Positions 53,001 to 62,705 are shown, counted from the first letter of the stretch. The stretch: 64,000 nucleotides of DNA from Bombyx mori (GCF_030269925.1 NC_085117.1:1178001-1242000); one strand, 5' to 3'. Notes: a model not told the origin generated them from the sequence alone. Translations and numbers: made by a program.

Positions 53001-55838
53001 GTGAAGTTAATCATGAACATACATGAATAAAATATATACTTCTTCCTTCACACATAAGTTACATACAAATATACAAAATTAGAATATTTATACAAATTAA
53101 TCTAAACTTAACAATTAGAGCTTTTTATACTAACTATATTCAGATACACAATTCTCCTTAATGTTTAATTTTATACTTAATTTTATTCTTTATTTTATAC
53201 TTTAACTAAAATTCTTTACTTTTTGCATAATTATTATTTATATATATATTATATTATATTCAGATTATGTTTGACTCTCGTGGTATTAGAAATTGTATAA
53301 GCATTACATTTTTTTTTTTGCCTGTCCCAATTCTGTGTCCCCTCTTTATGATATCCTTCTAAAAGACATCTCCCGGCCTATTAATATTAATTCTCTATTA
53401 ACTTTAGTATATTATGCTAAACATATAAATATTCTATGTAAATTTTTATCTACTAATAATATTCATCTTTAAAGTAGTTAGTCTAATATATTTAAAATCA
53501 CAGATTCACATAATAATATGGAAAAACTGATCAAATTTATTTGTATTCAGATTATTTTTTTGTCTAAGCACCTGTCATTTTTGTGCATACTGTGACATTG
53601 GCAAAATCAATGCTTAAGGAGTCAAATTTATTATATAATATAAATAATTATATAAAAGTATAAATAATTTACTTAATTATATATAAATTTTACTGATGGT
53701 AGGACCTCTTGTGAGACCGCACAGATATTGTTGTATGATTATATTTTTGTATATTTGTATGTAACTTTCATACCTGTGCCTTCTAACGTCGTTAAGAGGG
53801 TACAACAAAGAAGAAGATGTATATATTTATATTTTTTTCCTGTATGATTCGTGATTATGTTTACCTCTAATTATGTAACCAACTTCCAAATAAAAAGAAA
53901 AATCCAGCAGGCAGCATCTTTACTCTGCCCCTGGTATTGTTATAAGCGGCGGAAACCATTCTCTATGAGGTGGACCGTCGGCTTGTCTGTCTATAAGGGC
54001 AATAAAAATAATTGTTCCACATAATTAAAGTTTATAATAGTATACTGGTGGTAGTACCTCTTGTGAGTCCGCACGGGTAGGTACCACCACCCCGCCTATT
54101 TCTGCCGTGAAGCAGTAATGCGTTTCGGTTGGAAGGGTGGGGCAGCCGTTGTAACTATACTTGCGACCTTAGAACTTATGTCTCAAGGTGCGTAGCGCAT
54201 TTACGTTGTATATGTCTATGGGCTCCAGTAACCACTTAACACCAGGTGGGCTGTGAGCTCGACCACGCATCTAAGCAATAAAATAAAGAAAGTTGAAAAT
54301 AAACTCACATCGAGTTCCACATCATTAACGACGTGTGTAGCATCAAACGGGCACTGCACTTTGTTACAAGCCGGATGTTGTTTGCGGCACTTCTGCAGGT
54401 GTATGTGCATCCTGTAGTGTTCTACTATATGCGCCTTCTCGTATGGGCATGTTATCATTTGATTAGGCTTCGGGTTCGCGATCCTGTTGAAATGATTTAG
54501 GTAGTTTTCCAATACAGAGCATAATGCGACTCAGTGACGCACAATGCCGAATTATGCTGAAGCTTAGTTGGATCGTGAATTAGTTTTCAAATGCATCAGC
54601 AGAGTGCGCTAAGTTAGCACAGTTTTAATTAACATTGATTATTTCTAAGAAACTACGACGAAACTAAAGTCTTACAATTTTTTTCAACATTAAATAATAT
54701 TACTAACGATAATATAAACAAAATTTCGATCAATGCCAACTTAAAGAAAAAACACTTGTTAATTTTCTGTCACTGAGTCGGTATCGATTGCACGCATCAC
54801 CCACAAACATTACTTTTGAGAGTGCTCGATTGTGCGTAGCGTTGCTGTAGTTGGAACATTCAACGTTAAGCATTATGCCGCATAATGCGCTCTTGTGCTG
54901 TAATTGGAAAACTCCCTTAATTACTCAAGCCATATGCCCATTAGTATCCTACTGTCTAACTGCAGTAACAGCATTTGCACATGGTTTTTTCAAAGATGTA
55001 ATAATTTTACATACAACTGTAATGTTGGCATTGTGTTGAAGCACTTAACGTTATTGGATTGTGAAGAAAATAATTTAGTCCGTGGTAGTTTACAAACAGA
55101 TCATCTATGACTGTTCAGAAACTCATGCTTGATCTAGTGTTGGTGGTAGGACGTATTGTGAGTCCGCACGGGTAGGTACCACCGCTCTGCCTATTTCTGC
55201 CATGAAGCAGTAATGCATTTCGGTTTGAAGGATGGGGCAGCCGTTGTAACTATACTGAGACATTAGAACTTATATCTCCAGGTGGGGGCCGAATTTACGT
55301 TGTAGATATCTATGGGCTCCAGTAACCGCTCAACACCAGGTGGGCTGTGAGCTCGTCCACACATCTAAGCAAAAAAAAAAAAAACATTTTCATAACTTAA
55401 TCCATAGATTAAATTTAAAGAGCATCAATTATTTACGGAAACATTTACAAAGCGCTCCGGGCGCTACACTTTTTTTTAAAACATTGCCGTTTGATACGAA
55501 ATATGTTGTTTGAGTGGCCCAAATATCAACGCAATGAAAATACCGTCAGCGACTTGAAAATTGACGGCGAAATCTGAATCTTGTAATTTGATAAAATCGG
55601 ACTCCATTAGACTTCTTTGCAATAGAATTAGGAGGGACTGTGAAGCATGATTATTTATAACGTAAAAATAACTCAATTTAATAATTTAATTTACATTTGA
55701 ACACCCATTCAGATTAGTACCCGCCATTTCATAACAGAAATATTTATTTAGTTTTTAAGTAGTGTGTATCAATCAATATGGCATTTAAAAAATTAAAATA
55801 AATAAGGATAATTAAAAAAATACTAACGTAACCTCCAT
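49867..55838 (-). CDS. Gtsf1: GTSF1 homologue (piRNA pathway CHHC zinc-finger protein), four exons
   Basis: Joined exons 55838-55828, 54483-54309, 52164-52036 and 50001-49867 give 150 codons including the stop, 149 residues, normal for GTSF1. Two CHHC fingers match C-x5-H-x9-H-x3-C exactly: CPYEKAHIVEHYRMHIHLQKC-type finger at residues about 15-35 and a second starting CPFDATHVV at about 48, which spans the exon 2/3 junction. Such fingers bind RNA. The acidic segment PSDENWDD, followed by ETSTSYIPDP, matches the family position of the conserved Trp-rich PIWI-contacting tail; the C-terminus is basic (TRSERQSLRKELIKTYRPLE). Known role of the family: co-factor of PIWI slicing and of nuclear piRNA silencing (Asterix in fly). 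Head to head with the FKBP6-like gene. Introns hold a Bm1, MITEs, and pogo-like DNA. Confidence 0.88.
50236..50612 (-). repeat. Bm1-type SINE, near full length, head cut by MITE copy 3
   Basis: Minus strand: tail at 50236-50300, body to 50480, upstream part to 50612 ending at the B-box-like gttcgaatcccgca of the tRNA-derived head. The rest of the head is lost where MITE M1 begins. Confidence 0.85.
50613..50882 (-). mobile_element. MITE family M1, copy 3
   Basis: Opposite orientation to copies 1 and 2. The left terminus lacks the first nine bases of the TIR (starts 'attatcaaagccggcaatg'); the right end is complete (CTTTGATAATAGACGACTC). Confidence 0.8.
50935..51183. mobile_element. Long-hairpin MITE with TTAA flanks
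   Basis: Two arms of about 95 bp (50935-51030 and 51088-51183) are nearly perfect reverse complements, starting TAGAAAATCCAAC and ending GTTGGATTTTCTA, around a loop of about 55 bp. Both ends abut TTAA (50931-50934, 51184-51187), the target of piggyBac-type elements. The transcript could fold into a long double strand. Confidence 0.7.
51194..51824 (+). mobile_element. pogo/Tigger-like element, internally deleted
   Basis: Left end GTCAAAACCGTTTACTGCGA (51194) and right end ...ACGACATCGAAGGGA in complement, ...gattttgactg with TA at 51825. 51630-51684 encodes MSQRMRKQINIEEKSRIM then a stop, like the start of pogo/CENP-B-type DNA-binding domains. An inverted sister copy is at the left edge of the window. 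Confidence 0.6.
52036..52164 (-). CDS. Gtsf1: GTSF1 exon 3
   Basis: Acceptor 'ttgtcaacag', donor gtgagt (52035-52030). 43 codons, phase 0 at both ends: FHVTVCPKRHMLDTQLYITD ... PSDENWDD. The first His and Cys complete CHHC finger 2. Confidence 0.9.
52441..52720 (-). mobile_element. MITE family M1, copy 4
   Basis: Complete at both termini, in intron 2 of GTSF1, opposite orientation to copies 1 and 2. The flanks 'atatat' and 'atatat' are compatible with a short AT target duplication. Confidence 0.8.
52723..53903. other. GTSF1 intron 2, AT-rich, no further gene seen
   Basis: A 35-bp Bm1 scrap lies at 53693-53728 ('ggtaggacctcttgtgagac'). Otherwise low-complexity AT-rich DNA. Confidence 0.5.
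53904..54010 (+). repeat. Jockey/CR1-group LINE 3' end scrap
   Basis: 'ggcagcatctttactctgcc' to 'ctataagggcaataaaaata' is a diverged match to the 3'UTR at 39730-39845 and, inverted, 14870-14975. Confidence 0.65.
54043..54290 (+). repeat. Bm1-type SINE in GTSF1 intron 2
   Basis: Full body and tail, from 'actggtggtagtacctcttg' to 'atctaagcaataaaataaag'. It ends 18 bases from the exon 2 donor. Confidence 0.9.
54309..54483 (-). CDS. Gtsf1: GTSF1 exon 2, CHHC finger 1 and most of finger 2
   Basis: Acceptor 'atttcaacag' then G ATC GCG AAC CCG; donor gtgagt (54308-54303). 175 bases: one base finishing a codon plus 58 codons (IANPKPNQMITCPYEK ... VVNDVELD). The in-frame Met at 54512 lies in the adjacent MITE and is not taken as the start. 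Confidence 0.9.
54502..54915. mobile_element. MITE family M2, copy 1, in GTSF1 intron 1
   Basis: Ends 'tagttttccaatacagagc' and 'gctgtaattggaaaact' are inverted repeats; a near-identical copy is at 56037-56485. The left end is about 18 bases from the exon 2 acceptor. Confidence 0.8.
55137..55382 (+). repeat. Bm1-type SINE in GTSF1 intron 1
   Basis: From 'agtgttggtggtaggacgta' to 'catctaagcaaaaaaaaa'. Head missing. Confidence 0.9.
55828..55838 (-). CDS. Gtsf1: GTSF1 exon 1, proposed start
   Basis: ATGGAGGTTAC followed by gttagt. Its two leftover bases plus the first G of exon 2 give ACG, so the reading frame joins correctly (MEVT then IANPKP). The context 'cagaaaATGG' is acceptable. The exon is only 11 coding bases, so this is the least certain of the four. 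Confidence 0.55.
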
Positions 55839-56801
55839 TTTCTGAAATTTAATCTTAACGTGCTTCTATTCTAGTACCTGAGAAGTCTCAACAAGTAATT
55901 TCCTAGAAATTATTAATTCTAATGTGAGAGATCATTTTAGTAACATTTGACGTCTGTCAATTTTATCTTCATAGTGAGTGACCTGCTTATAAACATCGAT
56001 TAAAGTGAATGACTCGATACGGACTTGAAACATTGGTAGTTTTCCAATACAGAGCATAATGCGACTCAGTGACGCACAATGCCGAATTATGCTGAAGCTT
56101 AATTGGAACGTGAATTAGTTTTCAAATGCATCAGCAGAGTGCGCTAAGTTAGCACAGTTTTAATTAACATTGATTATTTCTAAGAAACTACGACGAAACG
56201 AAAGCCTTAAAAATTTTTTTCAACATTATCTATCTCTTAGGTTTATGGCGTTTTTTTAACATTAAATAATATTACTAACGATAATATAAACAAAATTTCG
56301 ATCAATGCCAACTTAAAGAAAAAACACTTGTCAATTTTCTGTCAATGAGTCGGTATCGATTGCACGCATCACGCGAGAGCAATACTTTTGAGAGTGCTCG
56401 ATTGTGCGAAGCGTTGCTGTACTTGGAACTTTCAACGTTGAGCATTATGCCGCATAATGCGCTCTTGTGCTGTAATTGGAAAACTACCATAATATGATAA
56501 TTTTAAAAATCATCAGGCGAATCTCTATCCCATTATTTTTCTTTCATAAATTTAAAGAGCAAAATAAGGCCAGTACATAATTTACCAAAATATTTATTCA
56601 GTTAAACTATCAAAATATACAAAAAAGTTATCATTAAAATTAAAATAAGACTTGACCTAAAGGTCTTTGTTACCAGGTTCTAAAATCCCTTTAAAAAATG
56701 GCTCTAATGCCATTTGCCAATGTCAAAATAATAAACAAAAAAAATGTGATTTTAATTTTAATTTCTCTAAGCGGGTGCAATTAGAACTAAAAAATATTAA
56801 C
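55839..56801. promoter_or_regulatory. Divergent intergenic region between GTSF1 and the FKBP6-like gene
   Basis: The two proposed start codons face away from each other across 963 bp. 449 bp of that is MITE M2 copy 2 (56037-56485). Removing it leaves about 510 bp, short enough for one shared promoter. No TATA box can be singled out in this AT-rich DNA. Confidence 0.5.
56037..56485. mobile_element. MITE family M2, copy 2, in the divergent promoter
   Basis: TIRs 'tagttttccaatacagagc' and 'tgtaattggaaaacta'. Differs from copy 1 by a 28-bp insertion ('ttatctatctcttaggttta') near 56225. The TA at each end may be the target duplication. Confidence 0.8.
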
Positions 56802-56854
56802 ATGGAGCAAGTATTTCAAGAACCCGTTCAACTGTCTAAAGGAATAAATCTGAG
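56802..56854 (+). CDS. FKBP6-like gene exon 1
   Basis: 17 codons plus AG, then donor gtaagc. Confidence 0.6.
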
Positions 56855-59800
56855 GTAAGCTCAAAACAACTTTGGTAGTAATCAAACAAGTGGTTTGATT
56901 TCGTTAAGAAAACTTTGCACAAAAGCGGCGTTCGTACTGGTGTTACTGGTGGTAGGACCTCTTGTGAGTCCGCGCGGGTAGGCACCACTGAGACCTTAGA
57001 ACTTATATCTCAAGGTGGTGGCGCATTTACGTTGTAGATGTCTATGGACTCCTGTAACCACTTAACAGCCTGGCCACGGGACATTCGCCGATGCGAATAT
57101 TCGCGCGGTGCGAACGGCGAAGCGTCTAGCGACTAAAACAAGCGCATAGAAATGTACCTAACAAGCCACGCGCACCGGCGACCGGCGAAGCGACCGGCGA
57201 AATGTACCGAGCGAATCGCGCGATGCGGCGGGCGAGCAAAACAAATGCATGAATACGGACGGCGCGAGCCACGGAGTCGAGCGGTAGTCGCGGCGAATAG
57301 TGCAGTGATTAAATGAGTTTAGTTGTTTTCGCCGCGAAAAATTAACGCCGAAATTTTTATATTTTTTATTTATTTTTTATTTTATATTTTTAAAGTCGTC
57401 GTGGCCTAACGGACGTCCGGTGCAATCGTGTTGAGCGATGCACCGGTGTTCGAATATCAGGCGGGTACCAATTTTTGTAATGAAATACGTACTCAACAAC
57501 ACTCAACGTTCACGATTGATTTCCACGGTGAAGGAATAACATCATGTGATAAAAATGAAATCTTCAAAATAATAATTTGCGTAATTACTGGTGGTAGGAC
57601 CTCTTGTGAGTCTACACGGGTGGGTACTACCACCCTGCCTATTTCTGCCGTGAAGTAGTAATGCGTTTCGGTTTGAAGGGTGAGGCAGCCATTATAACTA
57701 TACTTGAGACCTTAGAACTTATATCTCAAGGTGGGTGGCGCATTTACGTTGTGGATGTCTATGGGATCCAGTAACCACTTAACACCAGGTGGGCTGTGAG
57801 CTCGTCCACCCATCTAAGCAATAAAAAAATAAAATAGCTGAAATACTAGCTAGACCAGCTATTTGGAAGTCTAGCCACCCAAAGTATTTCTCGTACTTCT
57901 TGTGGAATTCTCCATCTATAGGTATACTCCGATTCTTATTCAAATCATGTACTTCACAATCTTTTCCAAATAATAGGTCCTGAACCAAAAAACTATTAAT
58001 TTGTAAGCAATATCGAGATAATTTCGATATAGACATTTCGCTGTCGGACTTCCTTACTAGTCGCGGCGGCGAACGTGAGTACCCGTGGCCTGCAAACGGT
58101 GCTGCGCGAATGGTCGCCTCGCCCACCGCTTCGCTGTTCGCACCGCCGGTCCCCGTGGCCAGGCCGTAACACCAAGTGGGCTGTGAGATCGTCCACCCAT
58201 CTAAGCAATGAAAAAATCGGTTTCGAATTAAATGTAATAAGTTGGTCTCAGATAATTAGAGATCTGGTGGTAGATTCTAGGAAGCACTGTTCTTGCTAGG
58301 GCCAGTGTTAGCAACACTCTGGCTTGAGCCCCGTGAGCTCACCTACACGTTAGGGCGAAGCTGAAATAGCCTTTCAAGGCAAGCATAGATAGAAAAAAAA
58401 AACAATTTGTATGAATTTCTCATGAGCCGAGTCTATACCAGGACATATTATCTTGTGAATACCTACCGATTAAGGAGAATGATTATCGTTGCACTTATTA
58501 CAACAACAAAAAATTAATGGTCGTTTCAAGATATCTTGGTAGAATTCATGGTCCATCGACTGCTCCGGTTCTTACTTAAGAGTAAGTTGAAGCTCAATTG
58601 CGACCAGCCGAAATAGTGTTAATAGACTTATATTTTTACTACCGTACAGTTTTTCTATGCAAATCGACATTCTCAACTGCCATTTTGCCTATGACTTGAG
58701 GGCATTTGACGAAATTGCGTGCTGTTCTAGGTACAGTCTGCTATATTAATTACATATTACAAATAAATGTTTTTGATGATAGTATCATATCCCATTATTC
58801 ATCTCATTAGCTTGGAATTAAAATAGTTTCTTCTCTGACGTCTTTCTATATACAGTCGTGGTCAACTAATTAGGGACAATCTCTAGTTAAGCCAAATTGT
58901 GAATATTTTTTTTTATTTTCCAACGAGTCTTAGCAATATTCCATATCTTTTACATGTAAGTGTAATTAGTCATTTATGTGCGCGATTATACAAAGAATAA
59001 CAACTTCTTAAACATTAAACCTCTTTACAGTATAGCTGATACAATATCATAGTGCTATTGGTTCAAAGAGTGCTGGCTGGCCATTTAATTAGGGACACTG
59101 AGGTATTGCGTTCTAATTTCAAAATTGGAATTTTAATACTTTTATGTTTCTTTTCTTATTGTTTAGTGGTCGTTTTGGTGGCAATCCAGATTTTTTATTT
59201 TAAGTTTTGAGAATTATTTTGAAGAAAAATGGGCAAAAATAAAAGTTGCGATCCAACACTACGAAAAATTATCATGAGTTTGTCGAGCGTGGTTGGTCAT
59301 ACCGAAGGATAGCACAACATTTAAATTGTTCAAAAACTATGGTATGCAATGCAGTGCAACATTTCAAGCGCTATAACACAGCTTTAAATGTGTCCAGAAC
59401 AAAAAGATCGATAAAAACGACTCCGCAAGAAGATAGAATGATAACCAGGTTAGCTAAGAAAGATCCGTTTCTAGGCTCTATTTTAATTAAACACGAAGTG
59501 TTTGGGGCAAGCGAAAGAGCCGGTGTATCTGCGAGGACCGTTCGACGATGTTTGATAGAAGCAGGGTTGTTCGGAAGAGTGGCTCGCAAAGTACCGATGT
59601 TGAAGAAAGAACATAGAAATGCTCGTTTGGCATTTGCACGTAAATATGGACATTGGACCTACGCCCAATGGCAACATGTACTTTTCTCTGACGAGACCAA
59701 GGTTAATTTGATTTCTTCAGATGGAAGGCAATATGTACGGCGTCCTGTAAAAGCGGAAATGAATTCAAGATTCACAAAAAAACAAGTGAAACATGGCGGT

Positions 59801-61752
59801 GGAAACATTAAAATATGGGGTTCACTTTCTGGACGTGGAGTGGGACCTGTGAGGAAAGTTCAGGGTAACTTAGACCAACATCAATACAAGGCAATATTGG
59901 AAGAAACTATGCTTCCCTATGCTGAGGAGCATCTCCCTATTATATGGACGTTTCAGCAGGATAACGACCCGAAACATACCGCCCAATAAGTCAAGTCGTT
60001 TCTTACCAGTTAGTTTGTATCGGTGATAGATTGGCCAGCAAATAGCCGGACCTCAACCCAATTGAGCACCTTTGGCACGAAATCAAGAAAAAAGTTGCCA
60101 CTTATCGTAATACAAATTTGGATGAACTTCATGAAGCTTTTTGTGAGGCATGGGCAAACATTCCTGTCAAAACATGTCAGAAACTGATAATGTCTATGCC
60201 ACATCGGTGTCAAGCGGTAATTACTAACAAAGGTTTTGCTACTGGGTACTGATTTTACACGTAATAAAATGGAGCTGTTAAAAATATTATAACACTGAAG
60301 ATTATAAGTTTTGTGTAACTGTATTTTTCATTATACTTTACTGTCCTTAATTAAATGTCCACTACAGAATTGTACCTTAATATTTAATACATGTTTAATC
60401 TTTAATATTAAATACTATTTCTATTTATTAAATATTTTATTTACAGCCATTTATAGCATAATAATCGGACCACATTATGCAAATAATAGGTGCTGAGAAA
60501 TCAATAGGGTTTTATATTTAAATGTACATAACCGGTTATAGCCCTTCACTATCTTGAATGTCCCTAATTAGTTGACCACGACTGTATACCTACATATTTA
60601 AGTCTAACAAATTTATAACTACATAATTTTCACAACGAGCCCTTTATAGGATTCATTGGGTCCGATCTGAACATCAATTGATGCTTAGAATGCCTAAGAG
60701 CACCGATAGTCGATTGGCAGAATCTGAATTGACATCATCATTGTTCTAAATTAGCTGTGGAATGTAACCTTATGTAACGGAATAGGTTCTATAATTGAAA
60801 ATTTGTTTTCTGATCTACAGAGAGCTCACTTCAGAAATGGAGTTTCAGATTGATGTGGACTTTCAAAACAGAAAAACGGAGATGTTCATCAACGGTGATG
60901 ACGATTTGTTTCCTGAAATGGGTGACGAGGATGACAGGTGATGTTGCAACCCTAAACTTGCTTAGTTATTAGTATCTCATACAAGTAGGTACTGCCATGG
61001 GCTTAGTCAGCTTTCATACTGTAAAATTGAAACTTCAGTCTTCATGACCTCTTCAAACCTCTTGAGATGAGTTGTCAAATATGCTGTAATGCTTATGGAC
61101 ACTAGTAGCCACTTAAACCAGGCCAGGAGCTGGCAGCTATCATCTATCTACACAGGAATAAAAGAAACGGAAATAGTGAATGTAGATTGTGATTAATTTA
61201 ATAATAATAAACATTTATTCCAAACATAAATTTGCAAAAAATGAAACAAAAATTAAAAGAAAAATAACAAGGCTTGGAAACGGTTACCGGCTCAGCAATG
61301 CCTAACAGTACCGAGACAATCGGTACTGGGGCGTTGATCTTCCGCCGGCACCTGCAGAGGGACGTGCACACCAGCATCAAACCGACCAATCACTGTCTGA
61401 GCTTAGAATAATAACAACAAAAACTATAACTACAATAACAACAATAAAAACAACGAAATACATATATTGAATTATAAAAAATTACAATTGCAATGCACAA
61501 TTACAGTACGGAATAATTAAAATTGATATTTTCGAATTGAATTTGCATATTTAAGTGCAAAGCTCACAAAAACCAATGAAAAGTAAACGTATCTTTTCCA
61601 CAGTGATGGAGAGGATACACTCAGGAATATTGAGGAGACAACCAAAAAGATGATGCTGGCCTCACCAGATTACTTGTCTTTTGAGGAGTTGGGCGCCAAT
61701 ATGATAGACTGCATGAGCACTGGTGACGTGAAAATGCTCATCATAGAAGAAG
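56802..61752 (+). CDS. FKBP6/Shutdown-like co-chaperone, N-terminal exons, runs off the right edge
   Basis: Exons 56802-56854, 60821-60937 and 61604-61752 join in phase to about 106 residues. The N-terminus MEQVFQEPVQLSKGINL is followed by RELTSEMEFQIDVDFQ, an acidic stretch (INGDDDLFPEMGDEDDSDGE), then SPDYLSFEELGANMIDCMST and GDVKMLIIEE plus a G. The last part aligns by eye with FKBP6 text that precedes its FKBP domain (Y/F-E-x-L...M-x-D..., then V-x-x-x-I-x-E-G). FKBP6/Shutdown carries an FKBP domain and TPR repeats and helps load piRNAs into PIWI proteins with HSP90. The FKBP and TPR exons would lie beyond 64000. An upstream in-frame Met exists at 56667, but 56802 has the better context (aacATGg). 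Another FKBP-family member is possible. Confidence 0.62.
57066..58166. mobile_element. PIF/Harbinger-like element with a nested Bm1
   Basis: TIRs CAGCCTGGCCACGGGAC at 57066 and, complemented, CGGCCTGGCCACGGGGAC at 58149-58166; 3-bp TAA target duplication (57063-57065 and 58167-58169). Interior near the ends is GC-rich ('gaccggcgaagcgaccggcg'). A minus-strand frame at 58126-57835 (MSISKLSRYCLQINSFLVQD, GEFHKKYEKYFGW) may be a transposase scrap. A complete SINE sits inside at about 57394-57835. Confidence 0.7.
57394..57835 (+). repeat. Bm1-type SINE with tRNA-derived head
   Basis: Head 'gtcgtcgtggcctaacggac' with B-box-like ggtgttcgaatatc, then the body and the usual tail to 'atctaagcaataaaaaaat'. 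Pol III promoter elements are expected in the head; here the A box has lost a few bases relative to 62952. Confidence 0.85.
58255..58408 (+). repeat. Retroposon 3' end with A-tail, unclassified
   Basis: 'gcactgttcttgctagggcc' to 'cctttcaaggcaagcataga' followed by a run of A (58390-58402). Looks like a LINE 3'UTR that recurs in silkworm DNA; clade not assigned. Confidence 0.5.
58409..58851. other. Intron 1 of the FKBP6-like gene; no further feature seen
   Basis: AT-rich, no frame or repeat end recognised. Confidence 0.4.
58854..60584 (+). mobile_element. Tc1-like element in intron 1 of the FKBP6-like gene
   Basis: TIRs CAGTCGTGGTCAACTAATTA at 58854 and the complement ending at 60584; TA on both sides (58852-58853, 60585-60586). 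Length 1731 bp. Confidence 0.92.
59229..60252 (+). pseudogene. Tc1-like transposase (DD34E type), frameshifted
   Basis: Probable start MGKNKSCDPTLRKIIMSLSS at 59229, then a shift near 59275 into the long frame (59246-59989): RGWSYRRIAQHLNCSKTMVC, VSRTKRSIKTTPQEDRM, GVSARTVRRCLIEAGLFGRV, LFSDETKVNLISSDGRQYV, QQDNDPKHTAQ-stop. After the stop a further shift restores SPDLNPIEHLWHEIKKKVAT-type text, containing the third catalytic residue (E). HTH and both early D residues are kept; two shifts and two stops make it inactive. Confidence 0.85.
60821..60937 (+). CDS. FKBP6-like gene exon 2
   Basis: Acceptor 'ttttctgatctacag'; first A completes AGA. 38 codons plus AG, then donor gtgatg. Phase matches exons 1 and 3. 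Confidence 0.7.
60980..61165 (+). repeat. Old, strongly decayed Bm1-type SINE
   Basis: 'gcttatggacactagtagcc', 'acttaaaccaggcc' and 'catctatctacacaggaata' follow the SINE tail order with many changes. Confidence 0.5.
61198..61400 (-). repeat. Possible LINE 3' region, unclassified
   Basis: A GC-richer block ('accgagacaatcggtactgg', 'ccggcacctgcagagggacg') in AT-rich intron DNA, flanked by ATA/AAC repeats. Hairpin-like 'cagtaccgagacaatcggtactg' at 61306-61328. No frame. Confidence 0.35.
61604..61752 (+). CDS. FKBP6-like gene exon 3
   Basis: Acceptor 'atcttttccacag'; T completes AGT. 49 codons plus G, then donor gtaact. Highest-complexity coding text on the plus strand in this area. Confidence 0.7.
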
Positions 61753-61940
61753 GTAACTACCACCACAGTACTTTCAAAATTTACAATACTCATAAAGTGT
61801 TCAAATTGAACATTCAAACTTAAAATTGATTCTAATGTGTCTAAAGTGATAGGTTAGTGACACAGTGGTCAGTAAGATTCACTAGTAAAGAGTTTAGTGA
61901 ACTGGATTCAAAATGACAGCTGTATACTTCACAATCACAA

Positions 61941-62323
61941 TCTATATATTAATACGTGAAGCAAAAACTTTATATCCCTTTTTACGAAAATTGCGCGGTC
62001 GGAGGAGTATGAAATTTTCCACACTTATACAGAATATAGAGAAGGAGTGCAGGATGATAATATTTTTTTTAAATAATGCATAAAGGATACATTAAATCAA
62101 TTAAGAAAACATTACACACACTACATACCGTGTATTTGACGCACACACGCATGCTTACTATTTATTGTCAAACTTTTGTTCTTGACGTCTGTTGTCAAAT
62201 TGAAAATAGATGTAGTCTTGGCGCAATTTTTGATTATACAAGTATAAAATACAATCATAATAGTGTACAAACTTACAATTCCAATTAATTATAGTACAAT
62301 TTCGACTACTGCGGGACCTCTAG
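61941..62323 (+). mobile_element. Non-autonomous Helitron, copy 2
   Basis: Same termini as copy 1 (45955-46401): A|TCTATATATTAATACGTG ... CTAG|T. The 3' hairpin is damaged here (agtacaatttcgact). Shorter by a 28-bp loss in the middle. Confidence 0.85.
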
Positions 62324-62538
62324 TTACGATTAAGTTATGTAGTTATTCCAACAATGAAAATTTGGGGCAAGTTAACCAGTGGTCCCGTTTAGAGGTCTAA
62401 GCTGCTTTGTGTATTCTCAAGAAGAGAGAGAAAATTGAGGACAAAGCTAGCGAGAGAGTCACCCTACTGTGTTCTGATACTAAATATAAACATAGCCCCT
62501 GTGCTCACATCATACATCATGGCATTCCTTCAGACTAT

Positions 62539-62705
62539 ATTCGGTTTGAAGGGTGGGGCAGCCGTTGTAACTATACTTGAGACCTTAGAACTTGTATCTC
62601 AAGGTGGGTGGCGCATTTACGTTGTGGATGTCTATGGGCTCCAGTAACCACTTAACACCAGGTGGGCTGTGAGCTCGTCCACCCATCTAAGTAATAAAAA
62701 AAAAA
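62539..62705 (+). repeat. Bm1-type SINE, 5'-truncated
   Basis: From 'attcggtttgaagggtgggg' to the A-rich end. Clean tail. Confidence 0.88.

Larger units (their letters stand above)
56943..58216 (+). repeat. Bm1-type SINE split by a PIF/Harbinger-like element
   Basis: Body 56943-57065 ('ttactggtggtaggacctct' to 'ctgtaaccacttaa') resumes at 58167-58216 ('taacaccaagtgggctgtga'). The TAA is duplicated at the junction. Confidence 0.88.

Noticed and set aside
54216..54512. Single 98-residue ORF as the whole GTSF1 protein
   Set aside because: The ends are intron and MITE sequence; splice sites at 54483 and 54309 fit the family, and further exons complete finger 2.
56667..56801. Upstream in-frame start for the FKBP6-like gene
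   Set aside because: The added 45 residues are low-complexity (Lys/Asn/Gln-rich) and read like AT-rich non-coding DNA; the ATG at 56802 has better context.
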